From NCBI GenBank assembly GCA_900317545.1, contig ONHE01000093.1, forward strand, positions 1 through 41,214: DNA of 41,214 bases, in the 5' to 3' direction. A program made the position numbers and the translations under genes. The DNA comes from an uncultured Prevotella sp. (GTDB taxonomy: Bacteria; Bacteroidota; Bacteroidia; Bacteroidales; Bacteroidaceae). Under the pieces are notes generated by a model. It ran no database searches. It worked only from the letters and a program-made list of their open reading frames with translations, and was not told the DNA's origin. Shown in pieces: positions 1 through 9,104 of the stretch (positions are counted from its first letter, which is position 1; every line of letters starts with the position of its first letter).

Positions 1-12
1 GGGCTCCAAATC

Positions 13-43
13 TTGGGACTTTCGGTAATTTTTTCTATCTTTG
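13..43 (+). promoter_or_regulatory. Bacteroidota-type promoter for the GH51 gene
   Basis: The -33 element TTG is at 13-15 and the -7 element TATCTTTG at 36-43, with a 20-bp spacer, which fits the Bacteroidota consensus. The predicted transcription start near 50 leaves a leader of only about 10-15 nt before ATG 59 or 65. It also rules out the in-frame TTG at 41, which lies inside the -7 element. Confidence 0.75.
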
Positions 44-58
44 CCTGTGATAAATATC

Positions 59-2635
59 ATGAACATGAAGCTCAGATCATTGCTTTTTGCATGCGGCATC
101 ACGCTCGCAAACCTTCTCAACGCACAGAACACCGAACCCGCCTATCAGATCATGGGCACCGACACCACTTGTCAGATCTTCCTGTATTCACCCGGCGACA
201 GGCTCGGACTGCATGTGGCCTACCTTGCTGAAGATAATTCCTGGCAGGACGTAGGGCAGCTCTGCGGGTCCGACTATTCGCGTTGGGGCAAGGAGAAGCG
301 CATGTATGACCCCTACGTTGTGCATGCCAACGACGGCACATGGCGTGCTGTGTGGTCGGTGAATGACCATGCGCCGTGCTTTGCCGTGGCCTATAGCGAA
401 GACTTAGTAAGCTGGAGGCCTCAGGACTTTCCGCGTATGAGCGTTCATGGCTGCCGTGAGCCGATTCTGTTTGCCATGGATGACGGCACCTTCGATATCT
501 ACTTCAAGTCGGGAAGCACCAAGCGCTATGTCCAAGCCAGCAATGATTTCCGCTCCTTCAAGGAGTCGAACGAACCGAGTTCGATAGACGATGTCGCCTG
601 GTTGCGCGACACCGCCACCGTGGACGGCCGTCTCTTCAAGGGCAATCTCTTTGATGTGCCGAAGGTACACCTGCGATATATCCGCGACTACTTTCATGTC
701 TTGGCTGCCGACGCGGCCTTGAACGCGGAAAAGATGGCTGACGACGCCAAGCGGTTTGAAGGTTTGGGAGAAGTGAAAGCCGTGCTGAAGATCGACCAGA
801 ACCGTCAGAAGCCGATCAGTGACAAGCTGTTCGGTGTCTTTTTCGAGGACATCAGCTATGCCGCCGACGGTGGTCTGTATGCCGAATTGGTGCAGAACCG
901 CGACTTCGAATACACCGCAGCCGATCGGCAGGGATGGAATGCCACGACGGCCTGGACGGCCAGCCGACCGATCAGAATTGCTACAGAGGAGCCGTTGAGC
1001 AGCCAGAATCCGCATTATGCAGTGATGGATCGCGACACCTTATATAATATAGGGTGGGACAGCATCATCGATCAGGGCGACGCCTATGACTTCTCCATCT
1101 ATGTCCGGCAGATCGGATGCAAGCGCAATCAGATAGATGTGGCGCTGGTGGATGAGGCAGGAGCGGTCGTCACAGAGGCTCGCGTGAAGACCGAAGGTGA
1201 AGGATGGAGACAATACAGGGTGACTTTCGGCGATGAGAAGAAAAGGGCAGAGGCGGCAGTCAGTGAGCTCCGCAAGTGCCGCCTGCGTCTCATCGCGCGC
1301 AAGGAGGGCCGGCTTGCCATCGACATGGTGAGCCTCTTTCCCCACGAGACCTTCAAGGGGCATGGCCTGCGGAAGGACCTTGCTGAGGCCATTGCCAACC
1401 TCAAGCCCAGGTTCGTGCGCTTTCCGGGAGGCTGTCTGACCCACGGTCAGGGTCTCGGAAACATCTACCACTGGAACCAGACGATCGGTCCGCTGCAGGA
1501 CAGAGTGCCTGCCAAGAACATCTGGAACTATCATCAGACACGCGGATTGGGATTCTATGAGTACTTCCAATTCTGTGAAGACATCGGCGCCGAACCGCTT
1601 CCGGTGCTCGCTGCCGGTGTCCCTTGCCAGAACTCGGATGCCGATGCGCAGGGCTATGGCGGTCAGCAGGGAGGCATTCCCATGCAGGATATGCCCGCCT
1701 ACATACAGGAGTTGCTTGACCTGATCGAGTGGGCCAACGGTGATCCTGCCACCTCCCGATGGGCCAGAATGCGTGCGGAGGCAGGCCATCCCGCTCCTTT
1801 CAATCTCAAATATATCGGTATCGGCAACGAAGATCTGATCTCCACGACCTTCGAGGAACGCTATCTGATGATCTGTAAGGCCATCAGGGAGAAGCATCCG
1901 GAGATCATCATCTGCGGCACCGTGGGACCTTTCCATGAGCCGTCCGCCGACTATGCCGAAGGCTGGCGTATCGCCCGTGAGAACCAGAAGTGGATCGACA
2001 TGGTCGATGAGCATTATTATGAGTCGCCCGGATGGTTCCTCCATCATCAGGACTACTATGATTCCTACGACCGGAAAGGCCCGAAAGTCTATCTCGGAGA
2101 ATATGCCTCGAAGACCCGTACCATGGAGTCGGCGCTCGTCGAGGCCATCCATCTCTGCAACTTGGAGCGCAACGGCGATGTCGTGGCGATGTCTTCCTAT
2201 GCGCCGTTGCTATGCAATGAGCGTCACGCAAACTGGAATCCGAACCTCATCTACTTCAACCAGACGGAGCTGAAGGTCACTCCAAGCTATCAGACGCAAT
2301 GCATCTTCGGTCGCACAAGCGGTGACCGGTATGTGCATTCGACGCTTCAGGTCGATGAAAAGCTGCGCTATCGGTTAGCTTCGAGTGTCGTCCGGGACAG
2401 CCGGACGGGACGGACGTTTCTCAAACTGGTCAACGCGCTGCCGGCCGCAGTCAGTCTGTCAGTGGAGGGAATGCCGCTTCCGGAACGGGCAAGATACATG
2501 AAGATGAGCGGCAGACCTGCCGATCAGTCTGTCAGTCTGGACGTTACGGCCGATGATAATCATTTCGTTCCGCTGCAGATCAGCGGACAGACGGTCACAT
2601 TGCCGCCTTATTCGGTCGTGGCGATCGAACGCTGA
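59..2635 (+). CDS. Secreted GH51 alpha-L-arabinofuranosidase with N-terminal GH43-like segment
   Basis: Predicted to release terminal L-arabinofuranose from arabinan or arabinoxylan side chains outside the cytoplasm. The 858-aa protein opens with a signal peptide ending near LLNAQ. Residues about 25-240 look like part of a GH43-type beta-propeller (YDPYVV, CREPILF, DIYFKSG). The GH51 part starts at FGVFFEDISYAADGGLYAEL and includes a CBM4-like insert before the (beta/alpha)8 barrel. The acid/base Glu is E591 in GIGNED and the nucleophile E681 in YLGEYAS; both are intact. The C-terminal beta domain ends in PPYSVVAIER. ATG 59 is chosen; ATG 65 is equally possible. No SusC/D or other glycosidase adjoins it, so it is not in an obvious polysaccharide locus. 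The family call is strong; the exact substrate is inferred. Confidence 0.9.
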   Translation: MNMKLRSLLFACGITLANLLNAQNTEPAYQIMGTDTTCQIFLYSPGDRLGLHVAYLAEDNSWQDVGQLCGSDYSRWGKEKRMYDPYVVHANDGTWRAVWSVNDHAPCFAVAYSEDLVSWRPQDFPRMSVHGCREPILFAMDDGTFDIYFKSGSTKRYVQASNDFRSFKESNEPSSIDDVAWLRDTATVDGRLFKGNLFDVPKVHLRYIRDYFHVLAADAALNAEKMADDAKRFEGLGEVKAVLKIDQNRQKPISDKLFGVFFEDISYAADGGLYAELVQNRDFEYTAADRQGWNATTAWTASRPIRIATEEPLSSQNPHYAVMDRDTLYNIGWDSIIDQGDAYDFSIYVRQIGCKRNQIDVALVDEAGAVVTEARVKTEGEGWRQYRVTFGDEKKRAEAAVSELRKCRLRLIARKEGRLAIDMVSLFPHETFKGHGLRKDLAEAIANLKPRFVRFPGGCLTHGQGLGNIYHWNQTIGPLQDRVPAKNIWNYHQTRGLGFYEYFQFCEDIGAEPLPVLAAGVPCQNSDADAQGYGGQQGGIPMQDMPAYIQELLDLIEWANGDPATSRWARMRAEAGHPAPFNLKYIGIGNEDLISTTFEERYLMICKAIREKHPEIIICGTVGPFHEPSADYAEGWRIARENQKWIDMVDEHYYESPGWFLHHQDYYDSYDRKGPKVYLGEYASKTRTMESALVEAIHLCNLERNGDVVAMSSYAPLLCNERHANWNPNLIYFNQTELKVTPSYQTQCIFGRTSGDRYVHSTLQVDEKLRYRLASSVVRDSRTGRTFLKLVNALPAAVSLSVEGMPLPERARYMKMSGRPADQSVSLDVTADDNHFVPLQISGQTVTLPPYSVVAIER

Positions 2636-2652
2636 CCGAGGGGCGGATCATC

Positions 2653-3396
2653 CTACAGCAGTGCCTGCAGGGTGACGACGAGATAGACGGCCAGCTCATT
2701 GAGCAGGAACAGCGTGCTGAGGCTCTCGTTGCGGTAGCCGCTTTCGGTCTTCATGATCAGCATATACAGGAAATACATCACGATGCAGGGGAGGAAGAGG
2801 ATCAGGTCCCAGCGCGCTCCGGAGGTGAAGTAAAAGAATCCGAGCAGAGGTATTATCCCGAAACAGAACATCAGGATGCCCGCCGGAGTGGACAGCTTGC
2901 TGAAGATGATCTGCTGCTTTCCGTCATGGCGGAAAGGTGCGTGGGGCAGCATCTGGACGATCTGTCCGGAGATCATTTTAGCGAAAGGCTCGGCCGCGAT
3001 GATCGTAATGACGGCCGAATCCGTGCTCAAGGATGACAGAGAGAGAAAGAGCAGCAGCTCGTAGATCACCCATGCGGCTTTCCCATAGACCGGTCGCCCT
3101 GTCCGCTCGCTGATGAAGTCGCGCATGCCCTCCTCATAGATGGCTCCTGTGAGCAGCATCCGCGTGGCGACGGCAGCTATGACGGCGATCTGGTAAGGGA
3201 CGATCGTGTCAGCAGCGTAGAGCACACCTGCCGAGACCGCAGCTGTCAGCCAGCCCGTCAAGGGCCAGTAAGCGAGGGCTCGGGAGTAGCTCTCCGGCGA
3301 TGGGCGATAGCACTTCTCGAATGGGATGCGGGTAAAGATGATGAGGGCGGCATAGGCATCTTCATACCATTTTGTGGTCTTGATCGATATCTTCAT
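2653..3396 (-). CDS. CobS-like membrane protein lacking CobS catalytic motifs
   Basis: A 247-aa polytopic membrane protein. Its framework is that of adenosylcobinamide-GDP ribazoletransferase (CobS): FTRIPF at 21-26, YWPLTGWL at 43-50, EPFAKMISGQIVQMLP at 136-151 and LFLLNEL at 229-235. The motifs expected to bind Mg and substrate are gone. The usual HEDGLADFxDGFGGG is YEEGMRDFISERTG at 87-100. The following RERxLxIMKDSxIGxYG stretch is missing. The late GDCCGA-type motif reads GYRNESLST at 220-228. The frame is open from end to end. ATG 3396 is preferred to TTG 3402. No other cobalamin gene is nearby. It is convergent with the GH51 gene, 17 bp apart. It may be a pseudoenzyme or a decaying paralogue; I would not call it an active cobalamin synthase. 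Confidence 0.75.
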   Translation of the reverse strand: MKISIKTTKWYEDAYAALIIFTRIPFEKCYRPSPESYSRALAYWPLTGWLTAAVSAGVLYAADTIVPYQIAVIAAVATRMLLTGAIYEEGMRDFISERTGRPVYGKAAWVIYELLLFLSLSSLSTDSAVITIIAAEPFAKMISGQIVQMLPHAPFRHDGKQQIIFSKLSTPAGILMFCFGIIPLLGFFYFTSGARWDLILFLPCIVMYFLYMLIMKTESGYRNESLSTLFLLNELAVYLVVTLQALL

Positions 3397-3553
3397 GTTC
3401 AATGTTGCTTTATTTCTGCTACGAAGTTACGAAAAAAAAGATATTTTCCGCTATCTTCATCCGATATTCATCGCCCAAATGGAGCATTCTACCGGGAATT
3501 ATAGGTGTATTTTACAATAAACGTGTTCTATAACACTTTTTTGTCGACATTTA

Positions 3554-3585
3554 TTTGGAGAATAATGTATTTTTTGTTTATTTTG
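3554..3585 (+). promoter_or_regulatory. Probable ompA promoter
   Basis: TTTG at 3554-3557 is followed after 21 bp by TATTTTG at 3579-3585, one base short of the TAnnTTTG consensus, then CACCC. The predicted leader of about 50 nt is very A+T-rich. It holds a perfect 9-bp inverted repeat around one central base at 3617-3635 and an AAAAGGA purine run at 3634-3640 just before ATG 3643, one of the few Shine-Dalgarno-like sequences in the window. Confidence 0.6.
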
Positions 3586-3642
3586 CACCCATAAACGGTA
3601 ATAAGAGTTGTATTTATTAATTAATCATTAATTAAAAGGATA

Positions 3643-4824
3643 ATGAAAAAACTATTATTCATGTTTGCCGCAGCTGCCATGACAATGTCGGCAAACGCTC
3701 AGACAGTGACAGAAAGCAAAAGCTTTGATAACTTTTACATCGGCATCAACGGTGGCGTGGCTTCCAAGACCACAGGTGTAAACGGCTGGTTAGGTCACTT
3801 GAATCCCAATGCAGGTCTCCGCATCGGACGCTACTTCACACCGGTCTTCGGTTTGGCTGTCGAGAGTAGCGCCTACTTTTCAAATAAGCCTTACGCCTCT
3901 TTCGGTACTGCCGTACGCGCACTGAATACGAGTCTGCTGGGGACTGTCAACCTGAGCAACTGGTTCGGAGGCTACAAGGGTGAGCCGCGTGCCTTTGAAG
4001 TTGTAGGCCTTTACGGCTTCGGCTGGGGGCATACGTTCGGTTCACAGACGGTAGAACTCAACAATGACGGTTCGTTGGCTGCTCCTTATGGCAAGACCTT
4101 GAACGGTCTGACCTCAAAGGCAGGCATTGATTTCGTCTTCAACCTCGGTTCTTCGAAGGCTTGGCAGCTGTATGTCGAACCGGCAATCGTATGGGGGCTG
4201 AACGGTTCGGGATATGAAGGCGTGGCCTATAACCTCAACAAGAGCGCCGTACAGTTGAATGCCGGTGTCGTCTACAAGTTCAGAAACTCGAACGGCACGC
4301 ACAATTTCACCATCGCACAGCTGCGTGATCAGGCCGAGATTGATGGCCTGAACGCCCAGGTCAACAGCCTTCGCAACAATCTGAACGACAAGGACGCACA
4401 GTTGGCACAGAAGGATCGGAAGATCGCAGACCTGCAGGATGCGCTCGATGAGTGCAACAAGAAGCCTAAGTATGTGAAGCCCGCTACGGCCACCAACCTG
4501 CAGCCGACCGTGCTCTTCCGTCTTGGAAGCAGCCAGATTGACCGTGCTCAGCTTCCGAATGTAGAGCTGATCGCTAACTACATGAAGAATCACAAGGACG
4601 CTAAGGTGACCATCAAGGGGTACGCATCGCCCGAAGGCGACAAGCAGCTCAATCAGCGCCTCTCTGAGAATCGCGCAAACGCTGTGAAGAACATGCTCGT
4701 GAGCAAGTACAAGATCAGTGCTGACCGTTTGACTGCCATCGGTATGGGCGTGACCGACAAGCTCTTCAGCGAGATTGACTTCAATCGAGTGGCAACTTTC
4801 AATGACGACACAAACAACGATTGA
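3643..4824 (+). CDS. OmpA-family outer-membrane protein
   Basis: A 393-aa structural outer-membrane protein that ties the membrane to peptidoglycan. It has a signal peptide (MKKLLFMFAAAAM...SANAQ), then an N-terminal beta-barrel of about 200 residues with alternating aromatic strands (residues ~25-215). A heptad-rich linker follows (QLRDQAEIDGLNAQV to about residue 275), and the C-terminal OmpA/MotB peptidoglycan-binding domain spans about 285-385. That domain has LFRLGSSQID and the signature GYASPEGDKQLNQRLSENRA. The ATG is preceded by AAAAGGA. The gene stands alone with its own promoter and a good terminator, which suits a very abundant protein. OmpA family assignment is firm; pore activity is not shown by the sequence. 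Confidence 0.93.
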   Translation: MKKLLFMFAAAAMTMSANAQTVTESKSFDNFYIGINGGVASKTTGVNGWLGHLNPNAGLRIGRYFTPVFGLAVESSAYFSNKPYASFGTAVRALNTSLLGTVNLSNWFGGYKGEPRAFEVVGLYGFGWGHTFGSQTVELNNDGSLAAPYGKTLNGLTSKAGIDFVFNLGSSKAWQLYVEPAIVWGLNGSGYEGVAYNLNKSAVQLNAGVVYKFRNSNGTHNFTIAQLRDQAEIDGLNAQVNSLRNNLNDKDAQLAQKDRKIADLQDALDECNKKPKYVKPATATNLQPTVLFRLGSSQIDRAQLPNVELIANYMKNHKDAKVTIKGYASPEGDKQLNQRLSENRANAVKNMLVSKYKISADRLTAIGMGVTDKLFSEIDFNRVATFNDDTNND

Positions 4825-4848
4825 TCATACGGAACGATCATAAAGATG

Positions 4849-4887
4849 AATCCCGGTTGCTTGTCTGAGCAGCTGGGATTTTTCTTT
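4849..4887 (+). terminator. Intrinsic terminator of ompA
   Basis: AATCCC at 4849-4854 pairs with GGGATT at 4875-4880; the inner part of the arm also pairs (TGC with GCA). The stem is followed at once by a T-rich tail (TTTTCTTT). It lies 25 bp after the ompA stop and well before the 22-bp repeat array. Confidence 0.8.
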
Positions 4888-4955
4888 ATAAATATGCACT
4901 CCGATATGCACTCCGCTGGGCTTGTCCGGACACAGCTGTTTTCAGGCTCGTGCGG

Positions 4956-5035
4956 AGCTATCCTTTCGGCGTCCAAGAGCTATCCTTTCGGCGGCCTAAA
5001 GCTATCATATGGACGGCCCGGAGGATAGCTTTCGT
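4956..5035. repeat. 22-bp unit array 1
   Basis: Four consecutive units start at 4956, 4978, 5000 and 5022, exactly 22 bp apart. Each has a 9-bp core followed by a 13-bp spacer: AGCTATCCT + TTCGGCGTCCAAG, AGCTATCCT + TTCGGCGGCCTAA, AGCTATCAT + ATGGACGGCCCGG, and then AGGATAGCT + TTCGTCAGGG. The last core is the reverse complement of the first two, yet the phase and the TTCG that follows do not change. The array shares the 16-mer CGGAGCTATCCTTTCG with array 3. It lies between ompA and ilvD, after the ompA terminator and over 300 bp before the ilvD promoter. Confidence 0.9.
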
Positions 5036-5351
5036 CAGGGCACATGATCGGTCTTCCCGAGACAGAGGATGCAGCCGCTTGTTGATGATGTGTTAAGTGA
5101 TTGTCAGACAATGGCTTTATGGTTACATGGCATAGGGCGTTCGGAACCGATTCCGGTCGCTTCCGGAAAGGGCAGAACTGGGATTTCGGGATTCCTTCAC
5201 ATGCGGATGAAAGGCCGGGAGCGATGATTCAGATTGGGGGCAGATTGCTGATGAATCGTTAGAAATAACGCTCTGCGAATTATGGAATAATATAAAAATG
5301 CCTTATTTTCTTCCGAATTGTTTGTTTTGATAAAAATAATCTTAGGAATTG
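5036..5351. other. Gene-free stretch after array 1
   Basis: No coding pattern, RNA gene or transposon remnant is recognisable. It holds a short palindrome TTGTCAGACAA at 5101-5111 and a small GTTA-GAAA-TAAC inverted repeat near 5258. A weak minus-strand reading frame spans 5197-5433 but crosses the ilvD promoter and shows no known motif. Confidence 0.5.
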
Positions 5352-5382
5352 TTGGCGTTTCCGTAAAATCTGCATATCTTTG
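5352..5382 (+). promoter_or_regulatory. Promoter of the ilvD-ilvB-ilvN-thioesterase operon
   Basis: TTG at 5352-5354 and TATCTTTG at 5375-5382 are separated by 20 bp. The predicted leader is about 50 nt and A+T-rich. It contains no branched-chain-codon-rich leader peptide and no terminator/antiterminator pair, so classical attenuation is not supported. Confidence 0.75.
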
Positions 5383-5441
5383 CAAACTGAAGGTAAAAGG
5401 ATCTATATTAAGAGAGAAAGAAATAGAAATCATACACGGAT

Positions 5442-7244
5442 ATGAAACATCAATTGAGAAGTGCTGTCTGCACCGACGGCAGAAGGATGGCAGGCGCGCG
5501 TGCGCTATGGGTAGCTGCCGGAATGAAACACGAACAGTTTGGTAAGCCGATCATTGCGATCGTCAATTCGTTCACCCAGTTTGTACCGGGCCATACGCAT
5601 CTTCATGAAGTCGGACAGATCGTCAAGCGTGAGATCGAAGCCATGGGATGCTATGCCGCCGAGTTCAATACAATCGCCATTGATGACGGCATCGCCATGG
5701 GCCATGACGGCATGCTCTACTCGCTCCCTTCACGTGACATCATCGCAGATTCGGTCGAATACATGGTCAATGCACACAAGGCCGATGCCATGATCTGCAT
5801 TTCCAATTGTGACAAGGTCACTCCCGGTATGCTCATGGCAGCCATGCGGCTGAACATCCCCACTGTCTTCTGCAGCGGAGGACCGATGGAAGCCGGTCGT
5901 TGGCACGGTCAGAACGCTGACCTGATCACTGCTATGGTGGCCGGAGCCGATTCAGAAGTGAGCGACGCAGATCTCACCGAATTGGAGAACAACGCCTGTC
6001 CAGGATGCGGAAGTTGCTCGGGTATGTTCACCGCAAACTCCATGAACTCCCTTACTGAGGCCATCGGGCTCAGCCTTCCCGGCAATGGAACGATCCTCGC
6101 AACACATCAGAACCGTATCGAACTCTTCCGTCAGGCGGCCCGACAGATCGTCAAGAACGCCGAAGCCTATTACTTCGACGGTGACGAAAGTGTCCTCCCG
6201 AGGAGCATCGCCACGCGTGAAGCCTTCCTGAATGCCATGACGCTCGACATCGCAATGGGCGGGAGTACGAACACCGTGCTGCATCTGCTGGCCGTGGCGC
6301 AGGAAGGAGCAGTCGACTTCCGCATGCAGGACATCGACTGCTTGAGCCGTACGGTTCCCTGTCTTTGTAAGTTGGCACCCAACACACAGCGCTACTCCGT
6401 ACAGGAGTGCAATCGTGCAGGCGGCATTCTCGGCATCCTCAACGAGCTCGATAAGGGCGGTCTGATCCGGCCGGATGTCCGTCGCGTGGACGGAATGACA
6501 CTGGCGCAGGCCATGAAGCGCTATGACATCACCGGACCGGAGGTCGATCCCGAGGCCGGCAGAATCTATCACAGTGCGCCCGGCCATCGCTTTTCGACGC
6601 AGATGGGAAGCCAGAACAGCGTGTGGGAAAGCCTCGACACGGATCGCGCCAACGGTTGTATCCGCGACTTGGAACATGCCTATACGAAGGACGGAGGACT
6701 CGCCGTGCTCTTCGGGAACATCGCTCAGGATGGCTGTGTGGTCAAGACCGCGGGTGTCGACGAACGTCTTTGGCACTTCCGCGGACCTGCCGTCGTGTTC
6801 GATTCGCAGGAGTCAGCATGCGATGGAATTCTCGGGGGGCGGGTCAAGAGCGGCGATTGCGTCGTCATCACCCATGAAGGTCCGAAGGGCGGGCCGGGCA
6901 TGCAGGAGATGCTTTATCCCACTTCCTATATAAAAAGTCGCCATTTAGGCCAGGCCTGCGCATTGATCACCGACGGCCGTTTCTCTGGAGGAACGTCCGG
7001 ACTGAGCATCGGTCACATCTCCCCGGAGGCTGCTTCGGGAGGCAACATCGGCAAGATCAAGGACGGAGACATTATCGAAATAGATATCCCAAGCCGTTCG
7101 ATCAACGTCGACTTGACTGATGAAGAACTGGCTGCACGCCCACAAAGACCCGTCACGCGCGACCGGAAGGTCAGCAAGGCCTTGCGTGCTTATGCCCAGA
7201 GTGTCAGCAGTGCAGACAAGGGAGGCGTGCGAATCATTGACTAA
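5442..7244 (+). CDS. ilvD: Dihydroxy-acid dehydratase
   Basis: Catalyses the third common step of valine and isoleucine synthesis, dehydrating 2,3-dihydroxy-isovalerate (or its methylvalerate homologue) to the 2-oxo acid. The 600-aa length is normal for the family. The N terminus is canonical ([20 protein letters not shown]). The Fe-S site appears as CISNCDK (C119 and C123) and [16 protein letters not shown] (C186, C189, C192). Further family blocks are [32 protein letters not shown] and the C-terminal Arg/Pro-rich segment. It is first in the operon, 12 bp before ilvB. The cluster type is not decided by the sequence. Start ATG 5442 fits the conserved N terminus. Confidence 0.97.
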   Translation: MKHQLRSAVCTDGRRMAGARALWVAAGMKHEQFGKPIIAIVNSFTQFVPGHTHLHEVGQIVKREIEAMGCYAAEFNTIAIDDGIAMGHDGMLYSLPSRDIIADSVEYMVNAHKADAMICISNCDKVTPGMLMAAMRLNIPTVFCSGGPMEAGRWHGQNADLITAMVAGADSEVSDADLTELENNACPGCGSCSGMFTANSMNSLTEAIGLSLPGNGTILATHQNRIELFRQAARQIVKNAEAYYFDGDESVLPRSIATREAFLNAMTLDIAMGGSTNTVLHLLAVAQEGAVDFRMQDIDCLSRTVPCLCKLAPNTQRYSVQECNRAGGILGILNELDKGGLIRPDVRRVDGMTLAQAMKRYDITGPEVDPEAGRIYHSAPGHRFSTQMGSQNSVWESLDTDRANGCIRDLEHAYTKDGGLAVLFGNIAQDGCVVKTAGVDERLWHFRGPAVVFDSQESACDGILGGRVKSGDCVVITHEGPKGGPGMQEMLYPTSYIKSRHLGQACALITDGRFSGGTSGLSIGHISPEAASGGNIGKIKDGDIIEIDIPSRSINVDLTDEELAARPQRPVTRDRKVSKALRAYAQSVSSADKGGVRIID

Positions 7245-7256
7245 AAACGACATGTT

Positions 7257-9050
7257 ATGACAGAGAACAACAACTGCAAGCAAGATACAACGGCAGCACA
7301 CGCATCCCAGAGGGATGTTGCGTGGGGGGGATGCAGGCGCGGAGAGACCTGCACGGGTGCCGAAATCCTGATGCGCGCCTTGTATCAGGAGAATGTAGAT
7401 GTCATCTTCGGTTATCCCGGAGGAGCCATCATGCCCGTCTATGACTCGCTTTACGCTTATACGGGGAATAGGCATTCATGGTTCAGACACGTGCTGGTGC
7501 GCCACGAACAGGGTGCTGCCATAGCGGCGGAAGGCTATGCACGCGTCAACGGAAAGGTAGGCGTCTGCATCGTGACATCCGGTCCGGGCGCTACGAACAC
7601 GCTGACCGGCGTGGCTGATGCGATGATGGACTCGGTCCCGATGGTTGTCATTGCCGGTCAGGTCGGTATCAGTTCGTTGGGTACGGATGCGTTTCAGGAA
7701 GTCGACCTGGTAGGTATCGCGCAGCCGATTTGCAAATGGAGCTATCAGATAAGACGTGCGGAGGATGTCGCCTGGGCCGTCAGCCGGGCCTTTTATATCG
7801 CCCGTAGCGGTCGCCCTGGCCCCGTCGTGCTCGATTTTCCGCGAAATGCGCAGACCGGAAGTTGCGCCTGGGAGCCAGTCAAAGTGGACAGTGTGAGGTC
7901 CTATTTCCCATTTCCGAAGCCGGCGGAAGAGGTCATCCGGAAAGCCGCAGACTTGATCAATTCGGCCCGAAAACCGATGGCGCTTGTCGGACATGGTGTC
8001 GAGATCGCCGGCGCACAGGAAGAATTGCGAACCTTCCTTGAAAAAGCGGACATCCCGGCTGGCAAGACTCTGCTCGGTCTTTCGGCCCTTCCGACGGACC
8101 ATCCGTTAGATGTCGGCATGGTAGGTATGCACGGAAACTACGCGCCAAACGTCAAACAGCAGGAGTGCGATGTGCTGATCGCGATCGGCATGCGCTTCTC
8201 CGACCGTGTCACAGGCCGTCTCGACCGCTACGCCAAGCAGGCTAAGGTGATCCATTTGGATATCGATCCGTCAGAGATAGACAAGAACGTGAAGACCGAT
8301 GTGGCCGTGATCGGCGACTGTAAGGCAAGTCTGGCCGCGATAAACGAGCTGTTAATCCCGGCCGAACACCACGAATGGCGCGAGAGCTTCAAGTCTTTGG
8401 ACCGCGAAGAAAGCGAAACGGTGATCGAGCCTTCCATCCATCCGGACGCCGGACCGTTGCTCATGGGCGAGGTGGTGAATGCTGTCTCGGAAGCAACCCA
8501 AGGCAATGCCATCCTTGTAAACGATGTCGGGCTCAACCAGATGTTCTCCTGCCGCTACTTTAAGTTCGCACTTGAGCGCAGCATCGTGACCAGCGGTGGG
8601 CTTGGAACGATGGGTTTTGCCCTTCCTGCGGCCGTCGGAGCTGCGTTGGGAGCTCCCGAACGTACGGTCTGTATGTTCACCGGCGACGGTGGCCTGCAGA
8701 TGAATATCCAGGAGTTGGGCACCATCATGGAGCAGCAGACACCTGTCAAGGTGATCCTGCTCAATAACAATTATCTGGGCAACGTGCGCCAGTGGCAGGA
8801 TCTCATGTATGGTCACCGCCGCTCATTCACCCAGATGCTGAACCCCTCCTATGAGGAGATCAGCCGCGGCTATCACATTCCGTATGCCGTGGTCACCGAC
8901 CGCGCGGAACTGGAAGAAAAGGTGCGGCTCATGCTCACCACACCCGGGCCGTTCCTGTTGGAATGCGCTGTGAAGGAGGAAGAGAACGTGGAGCCGATGG
9001 TGACGCCCGGCAGCGCGATCGATGAGATGATGTTGCATCTGGATATCTGA
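7257..9050 (+). CDS. ilvB: Acetolactate synthase large (catalytic) subunit
   Basis: Thiamine-diphosphate enzyme that condenses pyruvate with pyruvate or 2-oxobutyrate, the first common step of the branched-chain pathway. The 597-aa protein has the ThDP-activating Glu E84 in RHEQGAAIAAEGYAR, the central FAD-associated domain (about 215-350) and the ThDP/Mg motif from GDG at 476-478 to NNNYLG at 503-508. A 30-residue N-terminal extension before GETCTGAEIL is not conserved in most homologues and may mean a slightly later true start, although ATG 7257 follows ilvD closely. It acts with the small subunit encoded next. Assignment is firm. Confidence 0.96.
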   Translation: MTENNNCKQDTTAAHASQRDVAWGGCRRGETCTGAEILMRALYQENVDVIFGYPGGAIMPVYDSLYAYTGNRHSWFRHVLVRHEQGAAIAAEGYARVNGKVGVCIVTSGPGATNTLTGVADAMMDSVPMVVIAGQVGISSLGTDAFQEVDLVGIAQPICKWSYQIRRAEDVAWAVSRAFYIARSGRPGPVVLDFPRNAQTGSCAWEPVKVDSVRSYFPFPKPAEEVIRKAADLINSARKPMALVGHGVEIAGAQEELRTFLEKADIPAGKTLLGLSALPTDHPLDVGMVGMHGNYAPNVKQQECDVLIAIGMRFSDRVTGRLDRYAKQAKVIHLDIDPSEIDKNVKTDVAVIGDCKASLAAINELLIPAEHHEWRESFKSLDREESETVIEPSIHPDAGPLLMGEVVNAVSEATQGNAILVNDVGLNQMFSCRYFKFALERSIVTSGGLGTMGFALPAAVGAALGAPERTVCMFTGDGGLQMNIQELGTIMEQQTPVKVILLNNNYLGNVRQWQDLMYGHRRSFTQMLNPSYEEISRGYHIPYAVVTDRAELEEKVRLMLTTPGPFLLECAVKEEENVEPMVTPGSAIDEMMLHLDI

Positions 9051-9104
9051 TGCCACCGTGCGTTGCGGAAGAACATGATCAGGAAACCAGAAAACGAAAG
9101 TAAG

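Noticed and set aside
4956-5035. The repeat arrays as CRISPR arrays
   Set aside because: Units repeat head to tail every 22 bp with similar spacers. There are no unique 30-bp spacers, no long repeats and no cas genes.
5197-5433. A minus-strand gene upstream of ilvD
   Set aside because: It overlaps the ilvD promoter and leader and shows no family motif.
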